This document shows positions 1-14,185 of a DNA stretch of 64,000 nt, one piece after another. The DNA lies in assembly GCA_035041965.1 (NCBI GenBank), contig JAPYMA010000206.1, forward strand, positions 1-64,000. Direction: 5' to 3'. Within the stretch, counting starts at the first letter, position 1. Each line of letters opens with the position of its first letter. Origin of the DNA: Anisakis pegreffii (lineage: Eukaryota; Nematoda; Chromadorea; Rhabditida; Anisakidae). The position numbers and the translations under genes were made by a program. The notes beneath the pieces were generated by a model. It ran no database searches and was not told the DNA's origin. It saw only the letters and a program-made list of their open reading frames with translations.

Positions 1-3000
1 TGCTATTTTTTCCGTTTTGATCACGAAATAAACTTAAAAGAATTCCGACACCAGACACATTTTTGTATTCAATCAAATGGTTTTGATGTTTTACTACAAA
101 ATTTCGATTGTACACACTCATTTTTGACAGCTGTGATCAACACCAAAAAATGAATCAACTTTGAATCCAAATAACTGAACCTCCTCAGCTCACTTCTCAT
201 TCTAGGCTACTAAACGTACAAAGCGATCAATATTAAACTAGTCTAATTTTATCCTCAGTCAACACATTTGGCACGGAAATTTTTCTGATCTGGATACTTT
301 AAATCAGTTTGGTCAAGGTCAGCAACACTGGTCAAAGTCTTCGAGGTGAAGTTGACATGTACAAATCCGCTTAAATTCCATCAACCTGAAGAATTTTCAC
401 TTGCATTAATTTCAATGCCAAGTTGATGTGGTCAGTGTGTGCTGCAATTGAATTTTCATTAGTTATTATTTCTGCTTTAGAGATTGGATGAAAGGATTAT
501 GACTGTGATTATGTAAGAAAAAGAGGATTGCAGCACGAAAAAAGGATTATGCGGAAATGATTATAGTACTTGGTTATTTGTGGTGATGAGTAGTAGTTTT
601 TAGGTGCATTATAAGGTGGCACTGGTATGAGGAGAATCCTTTCATAAGGGGATTTCAACACAATAACTTTTTTCTTCTCATCAAGGACGTCGTATAGCAG
701 CAGAATCTCAGCTCTTGTCCTCGCCACACAAAACCGAACCCCAAACACAATTATCTCCTTTTTGATGTGTTGTTACCTCATTCACAAACTACCATTGATT
801 CAGTATTATTTTCTACAGCAACTGCTTGTGTTCTTGGCTCACTAAATATTATAGCAATAAAATCATACTCGTTCCTGCATTCAAGTGTACACTGCTATTG
901 AACAGTTCTTTTTGAATTTTTGCATGAAATTTCTCTAGGCTGAAACATTTTCACTTTATTGAGTTGTTCAACTTATTAGCACAGAGAATTCATCGAGTCT
1001 GATGTATTCTTTTGAAGCTCATTATCTCATTGTTTTGGTATGTTATCGATGAACTTTGAGTAATTCTCATTGATTTGCTTCAAAATACAGCACGGTATTT
1101 GTTTCATTTCAGTATAAGACACCTGTGAACGATTATAAAATGTGAGCACTGAACAGGTCTCCAAAATGGTACGATTTGAGAGAGGAACTGATAAACTAAT
1201 CAAATGGATTTATCTAACTGAAGCTGAATTTTCTTCTGTATTCATTAAGAATTTATAACTGACTACTGTGAATGCATCGATCTGAACCATCACCGCGGCT
1301 CATGCATTTCTCAGTCATATTTCTCCCCTTTATTGTCTGCGAGCTAAATTATCGAATGCCATTTTTTGCAGTCGTCTTCTATATTTATGGTTTCGTCGTA
1401 CGTTAATTCGCCAATAATTTTCCATTTCCGATTACTTTTTAGATGAAGTTGGTAGCGTGCAACAGCGATTTATTGGCGTGAGGCGCTGTCATTTCAGTTT
1501 CGTTTCTTTTCACTTCGTCTTCTTTGCTATAATACTTGTGAGATCACAAAAACCGATGGTTTCCTGCAAGCATTGAATGCACTCAACCACCCCATCAATG
1601 TTTGAATGCACTGAACCATTCTGTCAAAAGTCACTTACTGAATCAGTCTCGATTACCATTTTTACCCGGAATTTGACAAAAATGCGCATTTTTATATTGT
1701 TCTCGTCTGTTATTTGAAAGATATGGTCACATTTTCGTGCTGGATCATCGAACGGATTCCGTTGATAGTGATTGTGATATGTTTTGATTGATCTCATGCA
1801 ATGACTCATTCAAAACGAAAGTTTTGCATTTGCGATGTGCATTCCAACATTCCAACTCTGCTTTCCGTTGGTTCGTTCGATTTTGTTTACCTGAGTCAAT
1901 TGACATTGACACTCAATCATAACAATGTTTTTGCTTTCGAATGCCCATTTGTTTTGAGAATGTCACTCAAAAACTGCATATTATAAGCACTGCATTTCAA
2001 ACTCTATCACATAGCTTCACCTCAATGATCGATCATTCTCATCAGTTTAGATCTTCTGAACGCAAAATTTGTTCAGATTTGACTATCTCCTAATCCACGC
2101 ATTCATCTGTAGCACACCAATACGTTGTAGCGCTCCACAATGATCTCGAACTGATCTCGCTCAAATTCAGGTTGTAACTGTTTGAGCTACAGAATAAATT
2201 ATGGCGGCATGATGTCTGTATGCATGCACATAAAATTTCAGTTTTGATTTGAATTCATCGCAATCCGATGAAGGTGTGAGAAATCGGACTGCAATGCGTC
2301 ATATCATATCCAACATTACATTTTTTTACAAAAATTGATTTAGCCAAAATTAATTAATCCAAAATTAGTTCACTAAGGACCCAAACATCAACATAAAGAG
2401 TTTCCGTTTCAGTGTTTTGTGATCGATATCAACATTTTAGTATGGTTTTTTTTCTGTGCGCTTCACTTTAGTCTATAGCCATTTGAAAGCGCATTTGAGA
2501 TGATAAAATAAATCTTTTTTGAATGTGACTAATAATAAGACTGCAAATGATAACAGTTCAAATGAATTCAGTTTTTAAAAAATTTTAATGTCCCATTAAA
2601 GGCTCATTGAAGAAGCTGTTACTTTTCACACACACTGAATGGCTTCCTCGGATCTGGCAATATCATAATTTGGTTACTGCAAACAGTTCAATTTCATCTC
2701 GTAAAGTAATTCCATCCGAATGATCACTTCTAAGCTCTTCTCTATTCAACGTTCACTTCTGTTCATTGATTTTTTCTTCATCAGAGCATTCGCATCCACT
2801 GTTCCAAACGTTCACCTCAAGCCAAATATTTTCAAATAATTCGTTCGTAATCGAACATCTACCAGTCAATCTTCATCAAATCCATGAGATTTTGAAAATA
2901 TCCAAAGTTCGTTCGATTAACTGACATCATATTGCTTACTCATACTTCTGATCACTTACAACGATAGCAGTGACGATCCATTATTGATGATTGCATTCGC

Positions 3001-6000
3001 GCGATGAACGTTCATCTGATTAATGACGAGAGAATTTTTCAATCCACAATTCCATCTCGACAAAAAATACTTTCAGTCGTCATGAATCAATTGAAATCAG
3101 TTGTCGAATCGACATGATTAACAATTGTGTTAGCAATAAAAACGCTATCAATGATTGGCCACTTGATGAATTTTTTTTTCAAATTACGAATTGAACCTAT
3201 CAAAGTGCTTTATTTCATTCCGATTGAAAAGATCGCTGAATTTTTTTCGCTTGGATGAAGGTATGGGATCATTCAGCAAGCTGACATTAATAATGATGTT
3301 AATATTTGTGTAATAAATAATTTGATGCCCATTTTATGGCACATAAATAAATTGAAAAGTTTGTTGTTGATGAATCGGTTGTGCTTTGAGCAACGACGAG
3401 AACGCAGAGCATTTTCAATGGATGCTGATGAGCGGTGATAGCGATTGTTGTGTGATCGACGGACGGATGGCTGGATGGATCTGTAATCGAAATTATGTTT
3501 GTGATTCAGTATTAGCATATGAACTGATTTTGACATACTTTCACATCGTTTCAAATCGTAAAATTGCGCCCTCGCCACTCTGAAACCCATCCGATGTGAT
3601 TGATCTGTCAGCCATTCATAATCGAATTTATATGACCATCTCAATCGCTGACAACTTACCGTAAAAATCGCCGTGATGTTTCCGGAGAGTTTCATCGATT
3701 CCCGTCACAGTAGAAATTTCACATCAGTTTGTTCGATTTTATGGCTTCAAATACCGTATCCAGCGTCGTGTTATGAGAATGATCGCAGAATTATTTCTAA
3801 GGATGTGAACGGTGCTTTAGGGTGACGCTGAATGTGTGCGCCGTACGGCAACGCTGATGTGAACGCAAATCCTCGTTCCGATTTCAGATTTCATACGATG
3901 CAAACAGACTCCGTAAGCTGCAAATCTGATTCGAGCTGGGCAATTTTCCTCCGAAATGGAATTCGATGGAATGAGCGTTCATCTACCCCTCACAAATGGT
4001 AAACAATGGATCATTTTGATGATCAGTAGGTGCAACCTAAGCCCGCAGCAATTCATCAAACAAGCGTAATTGTTCTTCGTGAAACCACAATGCGCAGCAT
4101 TTCAAGATGAGGCTCTTGGTTCGAGCGAACGAATTTTCAGGAATTTGTTTTTGTTGTTCGCTATACGGCAAAACGATGTTGACTGCAGTTGCGATTGTTT
4201 TAGTGGCATTTTTTGCTCACTTCGCACGATAGTTTGTTGGTGTTATTTTGTACTAACATCCACTTCTCATTCCTCATTTCTTATGACGACGAATCAATTT
4301 CACACTTCATTTCACTCATAAACAACTATTTTTGAGCACACTCTCCCATAGTGCAATATAAGAAAGATATTTATTTCACAAGTGAATTCACAATGTGAAA
4401 CTCGCAAAAACTCTCGATTGAACCACTGCCGATGAGTGATCATCTATATAGAAATTCAATTACCACCTAAAAACATTCAACAGAATGGTTCCGTAACTGG
4501 TGAACTGAACATTCCGTTGTTATTAGCCTGTGAAGGCATCTCGAAGAGAACATTCAATGAAATCAGGAACACTTTATAGTGATTTGTTGCATTTTCACTG
4601 TGTTCGACTTTTTTGGTTTTGTCAACGCGATTCTTTTATTTGTCGTCCGAAGATCTGACGATTGGTATGAGACCAATCGAAACTGTGCTACACTAGTAAT
4701 CTTTGATGAGAGGTAATCAACATATCATACTCTTAATCTTCAAATGATCACTTCAACTGATCAAGTTCTAAGTATTGCTTTCACTGACTAAATTTTTGAC
4801 ACTTTACTCAAACTGTTGTCCTTGCAGTTAGCTGTTTGTAGCTGAGAAGTGAAAATCCCGAGCTGAGAATACTTTATGTACTCTATAAATCGTAAATCTA
4901 ATCCGCGAATTGAACGCATTCATAACATTGTATGTACAATGCAAACTATAAGAAAGATCGTAACGGACTGTTTGAACAATGCTGCTTCTTTGTGAGAATA
5001 TGTGGCGCTTAGAAGGTGATAGAAAACATCGATGGTGAGAGGAGGAGGAGGAGGGATTCCAGATGGCTGAATCACCGTTGTGAGAAACTGTATGTGTGAT
5101 GTGATGGTGTCTTTGGATTGAGTCACTGAATTAATGGCAGCGCGCATGATGTGATGATTATTTGAGGATAATGATTATGCTCGTTTGTGATTAATCCACC
5201 AGCAACAACTCGTTCGTTCGTTCGTTGTTCAGCTATCAAACGCTAAGCCGCAACCAACCATTCAAATCGTATCACAGCAGCGCCCCTTCTCAGTCCTTAA
5301 GCAGTCGTCACTTTCCCATCGTACGTAATACAATGTTTTGTATATGTGTAGTTTCCACCCATCTCCATCCAATTCTTATTCTAAAATGAGGCACAAATGA
5401 ATGAAGAAGAAGACGAAAGGTATTTTCGAATAGCATCTCATCTCACAGCGATCCGATCCGCATTTCATCTCTGCCTGCATCCGCCCACTATTTTATCGAA
5501 AATCTTTTCAGCTGCATTATTGTCATATCACAGTAATTCATTTCGGTTCGAGTGTTCTCGTCGAGTCGGCTTTAACTTTCAAAACCATCACCACAAAATT
5601 GTGAGTGAATATTTGCTGAAGTGCAAAGAGTACACAAGCTGAGTCCTCCAGTCATTCCATTGGACATCTCCTAGCTTGGATTTATCCTCGTGTGTCTTCC
5701 TTCCATTGCCTGCAATGATCCTGCGCTTTTCCATTGCCATGAATGTGCAGGTCCAATGAGTGTGCCCTGAAAAATCACTTATTGATCCATGAGATCATGC
5801 AAAAGTTGATCCAAAATATTCTTCTGCATTCCGAATATTTGTTACCGCTAAATATTGCACTAGTGTTCAGCTAACACATCAGAAATCTTTTCCATGTTTT
5901 GAACATATTATCCAGAAAAGTCCTCCGTATATCCATGAAATATGTTCTGAAACTGTCATTAGGATCGGTGTTTTCAGTTGAGCCAGTTGGATGGCTCGAT

Positions 6001-6418
6001 GAAATGTTTCATCAAAATTAGATGCACTGGTTGTTTGAGTTATAGACTGTGGTTATTTGCATCTTGCATCTGATCAATGCAAAAGATGGTTGTTTCCACT
6101 TGCGCGTTACATTCTGATAATGCTTTTTGTCTTGTTAGTATCTCAATAACGTTATTGTTTCTACGTTCTTTTATTGCATTCACTCATCGATCTAAAAGCT
6201 AATTTTCTCTGTCTGGCGCCTGTATCAATTATGCATTCAAAAGCTTTTTCATGTTTTCATTCGATTAGAAAACTTACGTTTTGTTTCGATGAAACTTCTC
6301 CAATCGAATTCATCTTACCATCCACACCTCACTTTGGGCTTATTTGAGCTTTTCATTTGCTTGACGAACAAACAATAGTCAAGAATGAAATAACGATGCA
6401 ATTGATTAATTTGAGATC
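1..6418. other. Intergenic, no gene supported
   Basis: AT-rich sequence with short open frames in all six frames, none with convincing composition or paired splice sites. The only notable features are a short TTCG tetranucleotide run near 5209-5226 and a purine-rich GGAGGAGGAGG stretch near 5040-5052. I see no promoter, RNA gene or mobile element here. Confidence 0.6.
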
Positions 6419-6483
6419 TATGAAACAACTAAGCGATTCTAAATTTGATCCTATCAAATTTAGAATCGCTTAGTTGTTTCATA
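6419..6483. repeat. Perfect 31-bp inverted repeat, 3-bp spacer
   Basis: The left arm (6419-6449) and right arm (6453-6483) are exact reverse complements over 31 bases, separated by the three bases CCT. Such a near-perfect palindrome would extrude as a cruciform or, if transcribed, fold into a hairpin with no mismatch. There is no flanking coding sequence and no obvious target-site duplication. It could be a very recent small inverted duplication, a hairpin RNA locus or an assembly fold-back artefact; the sequence alone does not decide. Confidence 0.95.
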
Positions 6484-7758
6484 AATGTTGAATTAATCTT
6501 AGAATAATCACTCAATTGAAAAATAGATGATCTCAACTTGCACCTTCGAATCATCAGCAATACCTTCCCTCAAGTGCACTCTGACCTTTTACAATGAAAA
6601 ATGTTCTGTTTTTCGACCCAGTGGATAATTTGTTTGCATGAAGAAGGTATGGATTATAAGATTTTAATTGTACTTACATCTTATGACTTCTATCTGTATC
6701 CCATCAAGATTTTAATCACAATGAGCGCTTTTTAGGGGATGGCTCCAGACGATTTATTCGATGCGTTCAGGTGACCTGCTCAGGTTTAACTGAGATCAAC
6801 TACGGATGTGACTGAAACTAATAGCAGATAATTGTTCGTCTCTTTCAGCCTATTAATTGCTTCAAATGACAACTCTGCTTGCCTCTCGATTACCTGTTAA
6901 AAAACATACTAATAGCTCACATAACACCTAAACTTGGATGTGAGCAAAATATTTTATGACACTCATAACATTCTGCAAGAATTTATTAAATCGCGTTTAA
7001 TCCTCTAAGGGATTGATGGATTTGTAAGAACTGTGATTTTATCAAGCAATCTACATATTCATGAACAAGTGAATAAGCCCAACAACGACGATGTGTTTAC
7101 TGTGAACGGATGAGACTGAGATGTCACCAGCGTAGTAGTGACTGACGTTGTTATCAGCTCAGATTATCTTGATGCAATAATTGCTCGTATTTATTGCACT
7201 TTCAGTTTATATTGTTGTCACGGTTTGTCGTCATTTCAGACCAATGTCCATTTGTCATTAGTTGATATCTTCATCAAATATTCATATGTAATCGACTTTA
7301 TAAACTAGCAATCAAATGATCAAACTTCAGTTACAAAGTCAAATCTCGGTTTGCACCTGAAAGTTTGTTGAAGAAATTATTTTGGTGTGTTGTAATTACA
7401 GTTATCTTCGTCATTTGTTGTAGTGTTGGGTGAAATATTTGAACGTGAACTGGTGATTGCTAAGAGAAAGGCTGCTTCCACATGTTTGTCTCGGATTTAG
7501 GGGATATTCTCAAGCAAATTTACACCTCTTTGAATGGCTGATGTTTTGGTGTATAATAGCAGCGTGTTTATACGTATCAGTTGTTTCTTGTGATGATCAA
7601 AACAATAAACGTAATTGAATGGTTAGACTCAGATCGATCATTGATCCGTTGTTAGATACAAAGCTGATCATGATTTCGTTTAGCCTCAAGCCCCAACAAT
7701 ATTATCTATCGGCATCACAAGTAACCGCCTATCACATCAGTATCAGTTTTAGCTTAGC
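6484..7758. other. Intergenic, nothing recognised
   Basis: AT-rich non-coding sequence between the palindrome and the inverted-repeat element. No open frame with coding character and no repeat was seen. Confidence 0.55.
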
Positions 7759-8240
7759 TCATATCAAAATGTTGCTAAAAACGAGTGATTATATGGGATG
7801 AATACGGATAGGCGATGGTGATACGCGAATGGGATATCATATCAGTCGCTCGATAATGTTGTCATCATGTTGTAAAAATGTCGCTTATCGAATCCAAATA
7901 TGTGATGAGGCATTTTCACTTGTCACCAATGTATCGATTTCATAGTGTTGCTAATCTCCGACATTTTGTTCGTGTGATCGTACTCGTGTGCTTGTGGCTG
8001 GGTTACATGCCACAACAACACCTTTCTGTTAATTTATTTCGCATCTTTTGTGTGTTGGTCATAAAACACTAGCACCTTTTGATCCATTATTATCAGTGGG
8101 TGCATATTTGGAAATTAAGTGTTTTTGCGATGTTGCTGTAATGTTATCGAGCGACTGATATGATGTTCTATTCGTTATCACCATTGCATATCTGTATTCA
8201 TCCTACATAATCACTCGTTTTTAGCAGTAGTTTGATATGA
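7759..8240. mobile_element. MITE-like element with about 110-bp imperfect inverted arms
   Basis: The left arm (about 7759-7865) and right arm (about 8130-8240) are imperfect reverse complements. Shared blocks include GCTAAAAACGAGTGATTAT near 7773 against its complement near 8208-8226, and CATATCAGTCGCTCGATAA near 7838-7856 against its complement near 8145-8163. The spacer is about 265 bases with no credible gene. Both outer ends carry TCATATCAAA and its complement. This is the layout of a small non-autonomous terminal-inverted-repeat transposon. I could not define a target-site duplication, so the exact ends are uncertain. Just outside the right end, short GATCA-rich repeats run to about 8290. 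Confidence 0.7.
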
Positions 8241-11200
8241 TCACAGAAATGATCACTTCTCAGAAATGATCAAAATGATCAGAGAAATGACCAATATATT
8301 TTCAGGGCCTTTGGAACGCATACATTGGGAATGTTTTGAAGGAAATCTTCATTCGGCTTTCTTCAGGATTTTTCTGTTGTTAATTGTGCCACTTATTATC
8401 CAACTCACTTTTCAGCTCAGTGTCTTCACAGACTGCATTGTCATGTGTACTAGATTAATTGATGTATTAAATCAGTAGAACACTATGTGCTTCGATTAAA
8501 CTACGAGAAGATCGAAGCGAATTTGGAATTCGCCTCGTTAGCATATTTGTGAATCCTTATTTGTGAATGACTGTCATGCCATTCATTAGCAAAATCGTTC
8601 ACTTTCCTTCATTTTTTCGACTCACTGGCGACTTTACTTTACGCATTCATTATGATAAGAAGGTAAGGAAATCACCAAATGAAAAAATTGCTTACTGCAT
8701 TGTTCTGATAGTTTACATTCTTTGTTAAGTTAGTGTTTTAATCACGTGATAGCATGTCGGTAGCTCGGTAGCTAGACAGTCTTTGAATTCCATTATTACG
8801 ACGACGAATTGTCGTTCATTCTTTTCAGGATATCAGCGCCTTTTTTGACGATTCATTTGAGAGCCTTACGCAACAAACCACCGATGTGACACCAAGCACG
8901 TCTCATACGCACAACTGCTATAACCTGCCTCACTTTATTCCATTACTTATCTACTGCAACAATTGATAGTGGCGAGTGACCAACCTATCGATGCCAGATT
9001 TGAACACCTAATACTAATCTCCTTCATTATCCAATTTGTTACCACTTATTGAATGTGCTAGGGTGAGTATTGCTGTGTAGCGCTGTCGTCAAACTTAATG
9101 ATAGTTCGTTGAATTCTCTCTCGCGAATCGTTTCAATCTCGGAAATGACTGTCTTCAATGATTATCAAATTCTCTTTCGCCCGATAGATGTCGAGAAAAA
9201 TATTGCTACATCGATTATTGTGAATCATTATTTGAAAAGTGCTCTTCATTGAACTCGGAATGATCACTTTCTTCTGTAGTCACCACTCTTGTATTGTTAG
9301 CCGAAGACAATACAAATATATGATTGATGAATGAAGAAAGTAGCGATGCGATGACACAAGAAATCTTCATCATCATCCTGACTGATATACGTGTGCGATA
9401 TGAAGGCGCCATATTGTTGGAATGTTAACTGCAGCTGATAACTGATCACGGTGTTGTGCTTCACGCTTTTCGTTTTTTCAAGCAACGTTCAAAAAGTGAG
9501 ATGTTTTGCTTAGAAGTGACTGAGATGGTCATGACTGACGATGGCCGTTGTCTATCAACAGCACAAAGCGCTATCACTCACACTGCAACTATAAGCAGCA
9601 TTCCTGGTTATTCAGTTCATTCACTGCACCTTTTTTCTCCTCGATGTGACGTAAACGAACTTGAGATGGAGGAGAAAAATGTTTAATTGCAAAACTTTTA
9701 CGTAACATCAGTGCGCTGTATCCTTTGCTATTATTCATATAAATGTTATATTTTCATTGCTGTGCTTAACTGGCTTATGAATAAGTAAGTTTTGCATAGT
9801 AGAAATCGCATTTTTCTCACTTACGTGTATGTCATTCGCTTGATCTTAAATGGGAAAATGACTCACAGTTTAAGTGGAAAACTTTTCGTAATAGCTGAGA
9901 AAGTTTTATTTACTTTATAAATGAGTAATTTGATAGGCATTTATGATCGTAACCGGCTGCAAAAGACACGTGTGATACTCCGTGATAAATATGCGACGGG
10001 TGCTCCATTTCTGCAGCATAGAGCTTCTCGTGCTACAGATAGCGAGACATTGTCTTTTCGCTTGAATTCTGGCTTAGTTGGTGTCTTTTCAGGAATTCAG
10101 TGCAACTTCTTGGGGTATATTCGCAGCCAGTATCGAACAATTCACTGTAACGCATGAATCACCACAATGTTAGTTGCCTAAAGGTAGTCTCTCACGACTG
10201 CAATGTATACACGAGCACAAATCTGCAATTAATTTGAATGGGGTTATTGTTGAGATAATTGAATTACAGGTGAATTGAACTATTGCTAAGAGAGTGTTCA
10301 TGTGATGATATAAATAACTGCATGAGTGTTGTATGCGGTCGGTCGCCTTTTGACCGTTTGCTGATTCGATTGACAAGTTTTGTATTAGGGCAAGCAAGCA
10401 ACTTGCAAAATACTTAATCTATTCAACAGCCAAATTCAACGTTTCATCTCGCCGATTCCTTAGCGGTCAACAAAACACAGTCAAGAGCACTCCAGTCGCT
10501 AATGAAAAGCACTCAACAATTGCCTTCAACTATTTTTGTAACAATTTTTCCCTGAATTCAATAGATCTTCAATGATCAACACTTATTTTGGTACCGTATA
10601 AAGTTCTTTCAACAACTCACACTTTAGTCGTACACACCGACCATAATCAAGTACGGCCTTCCATCGATGGTTTAGCGATGGAAGTTTAGATATTTGATGG
10701 TTTAGAAGCAATTTCACTTAAGTATTCGAGAAGAATATCCGAACAGTGAGATAGCGTCTCCTCAATTTTCAGTGTACTCTTTCGTTTCGTTTCCTCAAGT
10801 CTCAGTCTCTGTCCTCAGCTATCACTCAAATCTCACCTTCTCATTATTATTCGACGTTCAAATTTTGTTGTGCGATCACCATGTGCCATACGTCTTCTGT
10901 GATAATTTCGTGAAAGTGGTAAATGCTACAATCAAAATTGTCTTCTTTTGCTTTAAAATCGTCGTTTCTTAAAGTTTGTTTTACATCGCAGATTTGTTGT
11001 CTTACATCGGTCTTAACTCTCATAAGAAAGTATTTGGTGCATTCTAGACCCTCAATTTGTTATTTGCGGTTAAGATTTGTTGCAGAAATGAAGACGTATG
11101 GCACCACTTCTAAAGCAAAACGATTCTGTGATCACAAATTGTTATCTTGGATTGTTCTACCCATAATTATTTGCTTACTTCCCAGATAACAACATACTTT

Positions 11201-14185
11201 AAAGTGCGCAACCGTCCGTGAAGCGTCACTAATCGCAGTCGAAATCGTCTTAGAAACGCTTTTCTCGTCAAAAAGACGGTAAGCTGGCGTCTTCAAAACA
11301 CCGGAACCTCTTATGATTTTCTTGATCAACTAACATATTTTTGAGGTTGGTCAAGATTTCACCGTAATGCATTTCTGGTCCATCTGTAAGCCTAGTCACA
11401 GAATTTTGCACTCATTTTGTGGGGTTTCATGCTAGATTCTGATTATCAATTTCACTTAACAGCTCTAATAAAGCAGCAGTTCCGTATTCGTTGTGTTCAA
11501 AACGACAAAACAGTTCAACAATCAGCCATGTTAAAAAGTTTGAGGATAACAGAACGACGTCGATCATACTTCAGGCTCAGATTCAATTGAGTGATTCAAC
11601 ACCAGCCTTGGTTCACAAGCCTCGTCTCCGCAAGCGTTAATTTTAAATTCCTCTCACAATTCGAAGCATTCAAATCTGATCTTGTGGCTATCATAGCGTT
11701 ACTTCTCAATGGTTGTCCTTCACTGAAACATTTTTGAAAACTGAATCCGCTGCTCACCACAGCGTCTATAATCATCGCCCATAAGTTAGCAGATGGTTTT
11801 AAAAATAATTTTCCAAAAACATATTTTCATCGAAATCCGTTCAACAGTTCAACAACAACTCCTCATAAATACTCCAGCTGTTAGAGGAGTTCACTCAGAA
11901 ATATTTAGGACGACCATATGTGCAGAGAAGAACGAAGAATTGAGGCACTGTGATACGATCTTGTAAATGCGACAGCTTGATGTTGTTGTTTTAAATTGTG
12001 TGCACAAATATTCAACGATGAACATTTACAGAATCGTTTGCGTAAACCATCTGTTTCAGGTATCAATTCAGCAACATTTCTGCGTGGACAAGACGATATT
12101 CGGTAGGCGGTCGTTGGAGAACGTTGGAGGCGGATCGACGATTTGCTATTGGACGGCAAACAACATCCTCGGCAAGAGGACCATGCGAACAGCGATAGTA
12201 TTTTGCATGAAAGATGCATCAAGCGACGATATATGATGCACATGAAATGCTTTTGTGTGGCTTTGTCTATTACCATTAATAACACTTCATTGTTTTTCTC
12301 AATCAACAGATGTCAGTCACTCACCTATAAGAAATCCTCAAAATCTTACCTTAACTAAACATATTCGAGCGATCTTCTCGAATCCTCAAAATCCCACACC
12401 TTCTTAAGTCGTCGATTAATCCGCTCTCACAAAAGCACCCCACTGATCTGTTTTCACACCTCTATTACCGTTGTTCGTTTGTTCATCACCATGAGGCCAC
12501 TAGTGTTGAATGGTTCAATGATTGTATGATACCTTACGTATTGTTTATTTGTAACTATCCACGCGCACATAACAGTTCAATAGAGCTGTTCGTGGAAATG
12601 TTCTCGAGGTGCGTTTTTTAATCTCAAAAGACGAAAGTACGATCAGAATCAAGCCAATTGCAGCGCATTTCACGAGTGTGGAGCCAGAGTTGGAAAATAT
12701 CGCTTGTGTTCACATTAAATCGCACTCACTTTGTTTAAAATCGCATCTTTACAGATGATTTGTTCGGAGTTAATTGAGAGGATGGTTATTCCTCAATTTT
12801 AGAGGATCTCTCCTCATCGCGCACGTCTTTTCGATTCAACTTCCTTTTTCAATGCTTTCATCAACAATTCCTAGGAAATGCAACATTTCTGCAACTGCAA
12901 CATTAGCAATTTTTATGAATGAATGTTTTTTTTCGATTTCATGATTTTTTTCGTGGGATTACAATTGTGCACTCCTATTGACAACACACTAAGCGTCTTA
13001 ACTATCCCGGCGATCGTCAATGTTTTTATCTCACTGAAGAAGTCACTCTCCATAACCATTTCATCGCTAATATCGCACGTTTTACACGCAATTTCAATTC
13101 ATATTCGCTCTTTTTCTCATGCGATAATCAATATGAATTCATATTTTGATCTTATCTAATGTTTCAAGTGATTCAACAAACTCAACAATGTCTCAGTGCG
13201 GCACTCTCCGCAGAGCCTTGCAACCACATTTATTTATCATATGATAACGCTTATTTCCAATGTGATAATCGGATACTCCACGGTTATTTTCTGTTGACCG
13301 TGCTTGTTTGCTTAAATGACCGACCTTTTTAAAGAGTAGTCTACTGAAAGCACGAAGTTACTGAGAGTGTTCATTGCACAAACGTTACGTACAGTGATCG
13401 TGTTGCGTAATCGGCATTGTTCACAGTTTCAGATTGATTGTTGCGACGTGATGAAACGATTCGACGCTTTTAGGCGTTCACTCGTCCGAAACATTTTCAT
13501 CGTTTCCCAGCCGAAATATATCATTTTTATTCAGTGCCCTGCAAGTTCCAACTGAATGAATGCATCAAATGACCAACCAAATGACTAGATAGCATTGCAT
13601 TGTTCATGCCAAAATTACGCATCGACTGTGTTTGATATTTGTGTTTAGACTTCGTCGTCACCACCATTCCCACGCTCCTCATTTTGCATCAATTAGACTT
13701 TATCAGTTTATCAGTTCCATTCCATTTTTTACACTGATAATTGCACATCGAACCTCTATTGTAGTGAATCAATTCTTCGCTTTTCTTATGATTCCCGTCG
13801 TTCGCCCATTCAATCGTTCGTTCAAAGTCTTCAATTCAATTCAAATTCATCCACTTTTCAGGAGCTGTTGACGTGTGCGTGTGTGAAGAGAAAAATGCAT
13901 GAATTCATCGGAACATCAGGCATAATTTCCAACTAACATCTTCAATTGTGTACATTATAATCACAACAAATAATAATCATCTTTTATTTGTGTTTCTATT
14001 GTTTTTTGGTGTGTGCTCTGTTTGGAACGAGTGTGAAATACCGACAGATTTATTCACATCCTATTATAACTACGATCATTTGCTCATTCGCTTCTAGAAT
14101 TATTTATATTCACCTATAAAGAAAAATAATTTATTCTGCAACGAAACGCATTCACTCATCAACTAGTCGTCATTGTTGACACGCG
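8241..14185. other. Intergenic upstream of the Delta gene
   Basis: Mostly AT-rich and apparently non-coding. A locally GC-richer block at about 12061-12236 is open in several frames, preceded by a TTTCAG acceptor-like site, and may hide an exon; strand and frame could not be settled. The last few kilobases, before the Delta initiation codon at 14186, should contain its promoter and 5' untranslated region, but I see no TATA box or initiator I would defend. Confidence 0.5.

Noticed and set aside
3273..3695. 140-codon minus-strand frame
   Set aside because: Low-quality composition with no recognisable motif or splice signals; length alone is not enough in this sequence.
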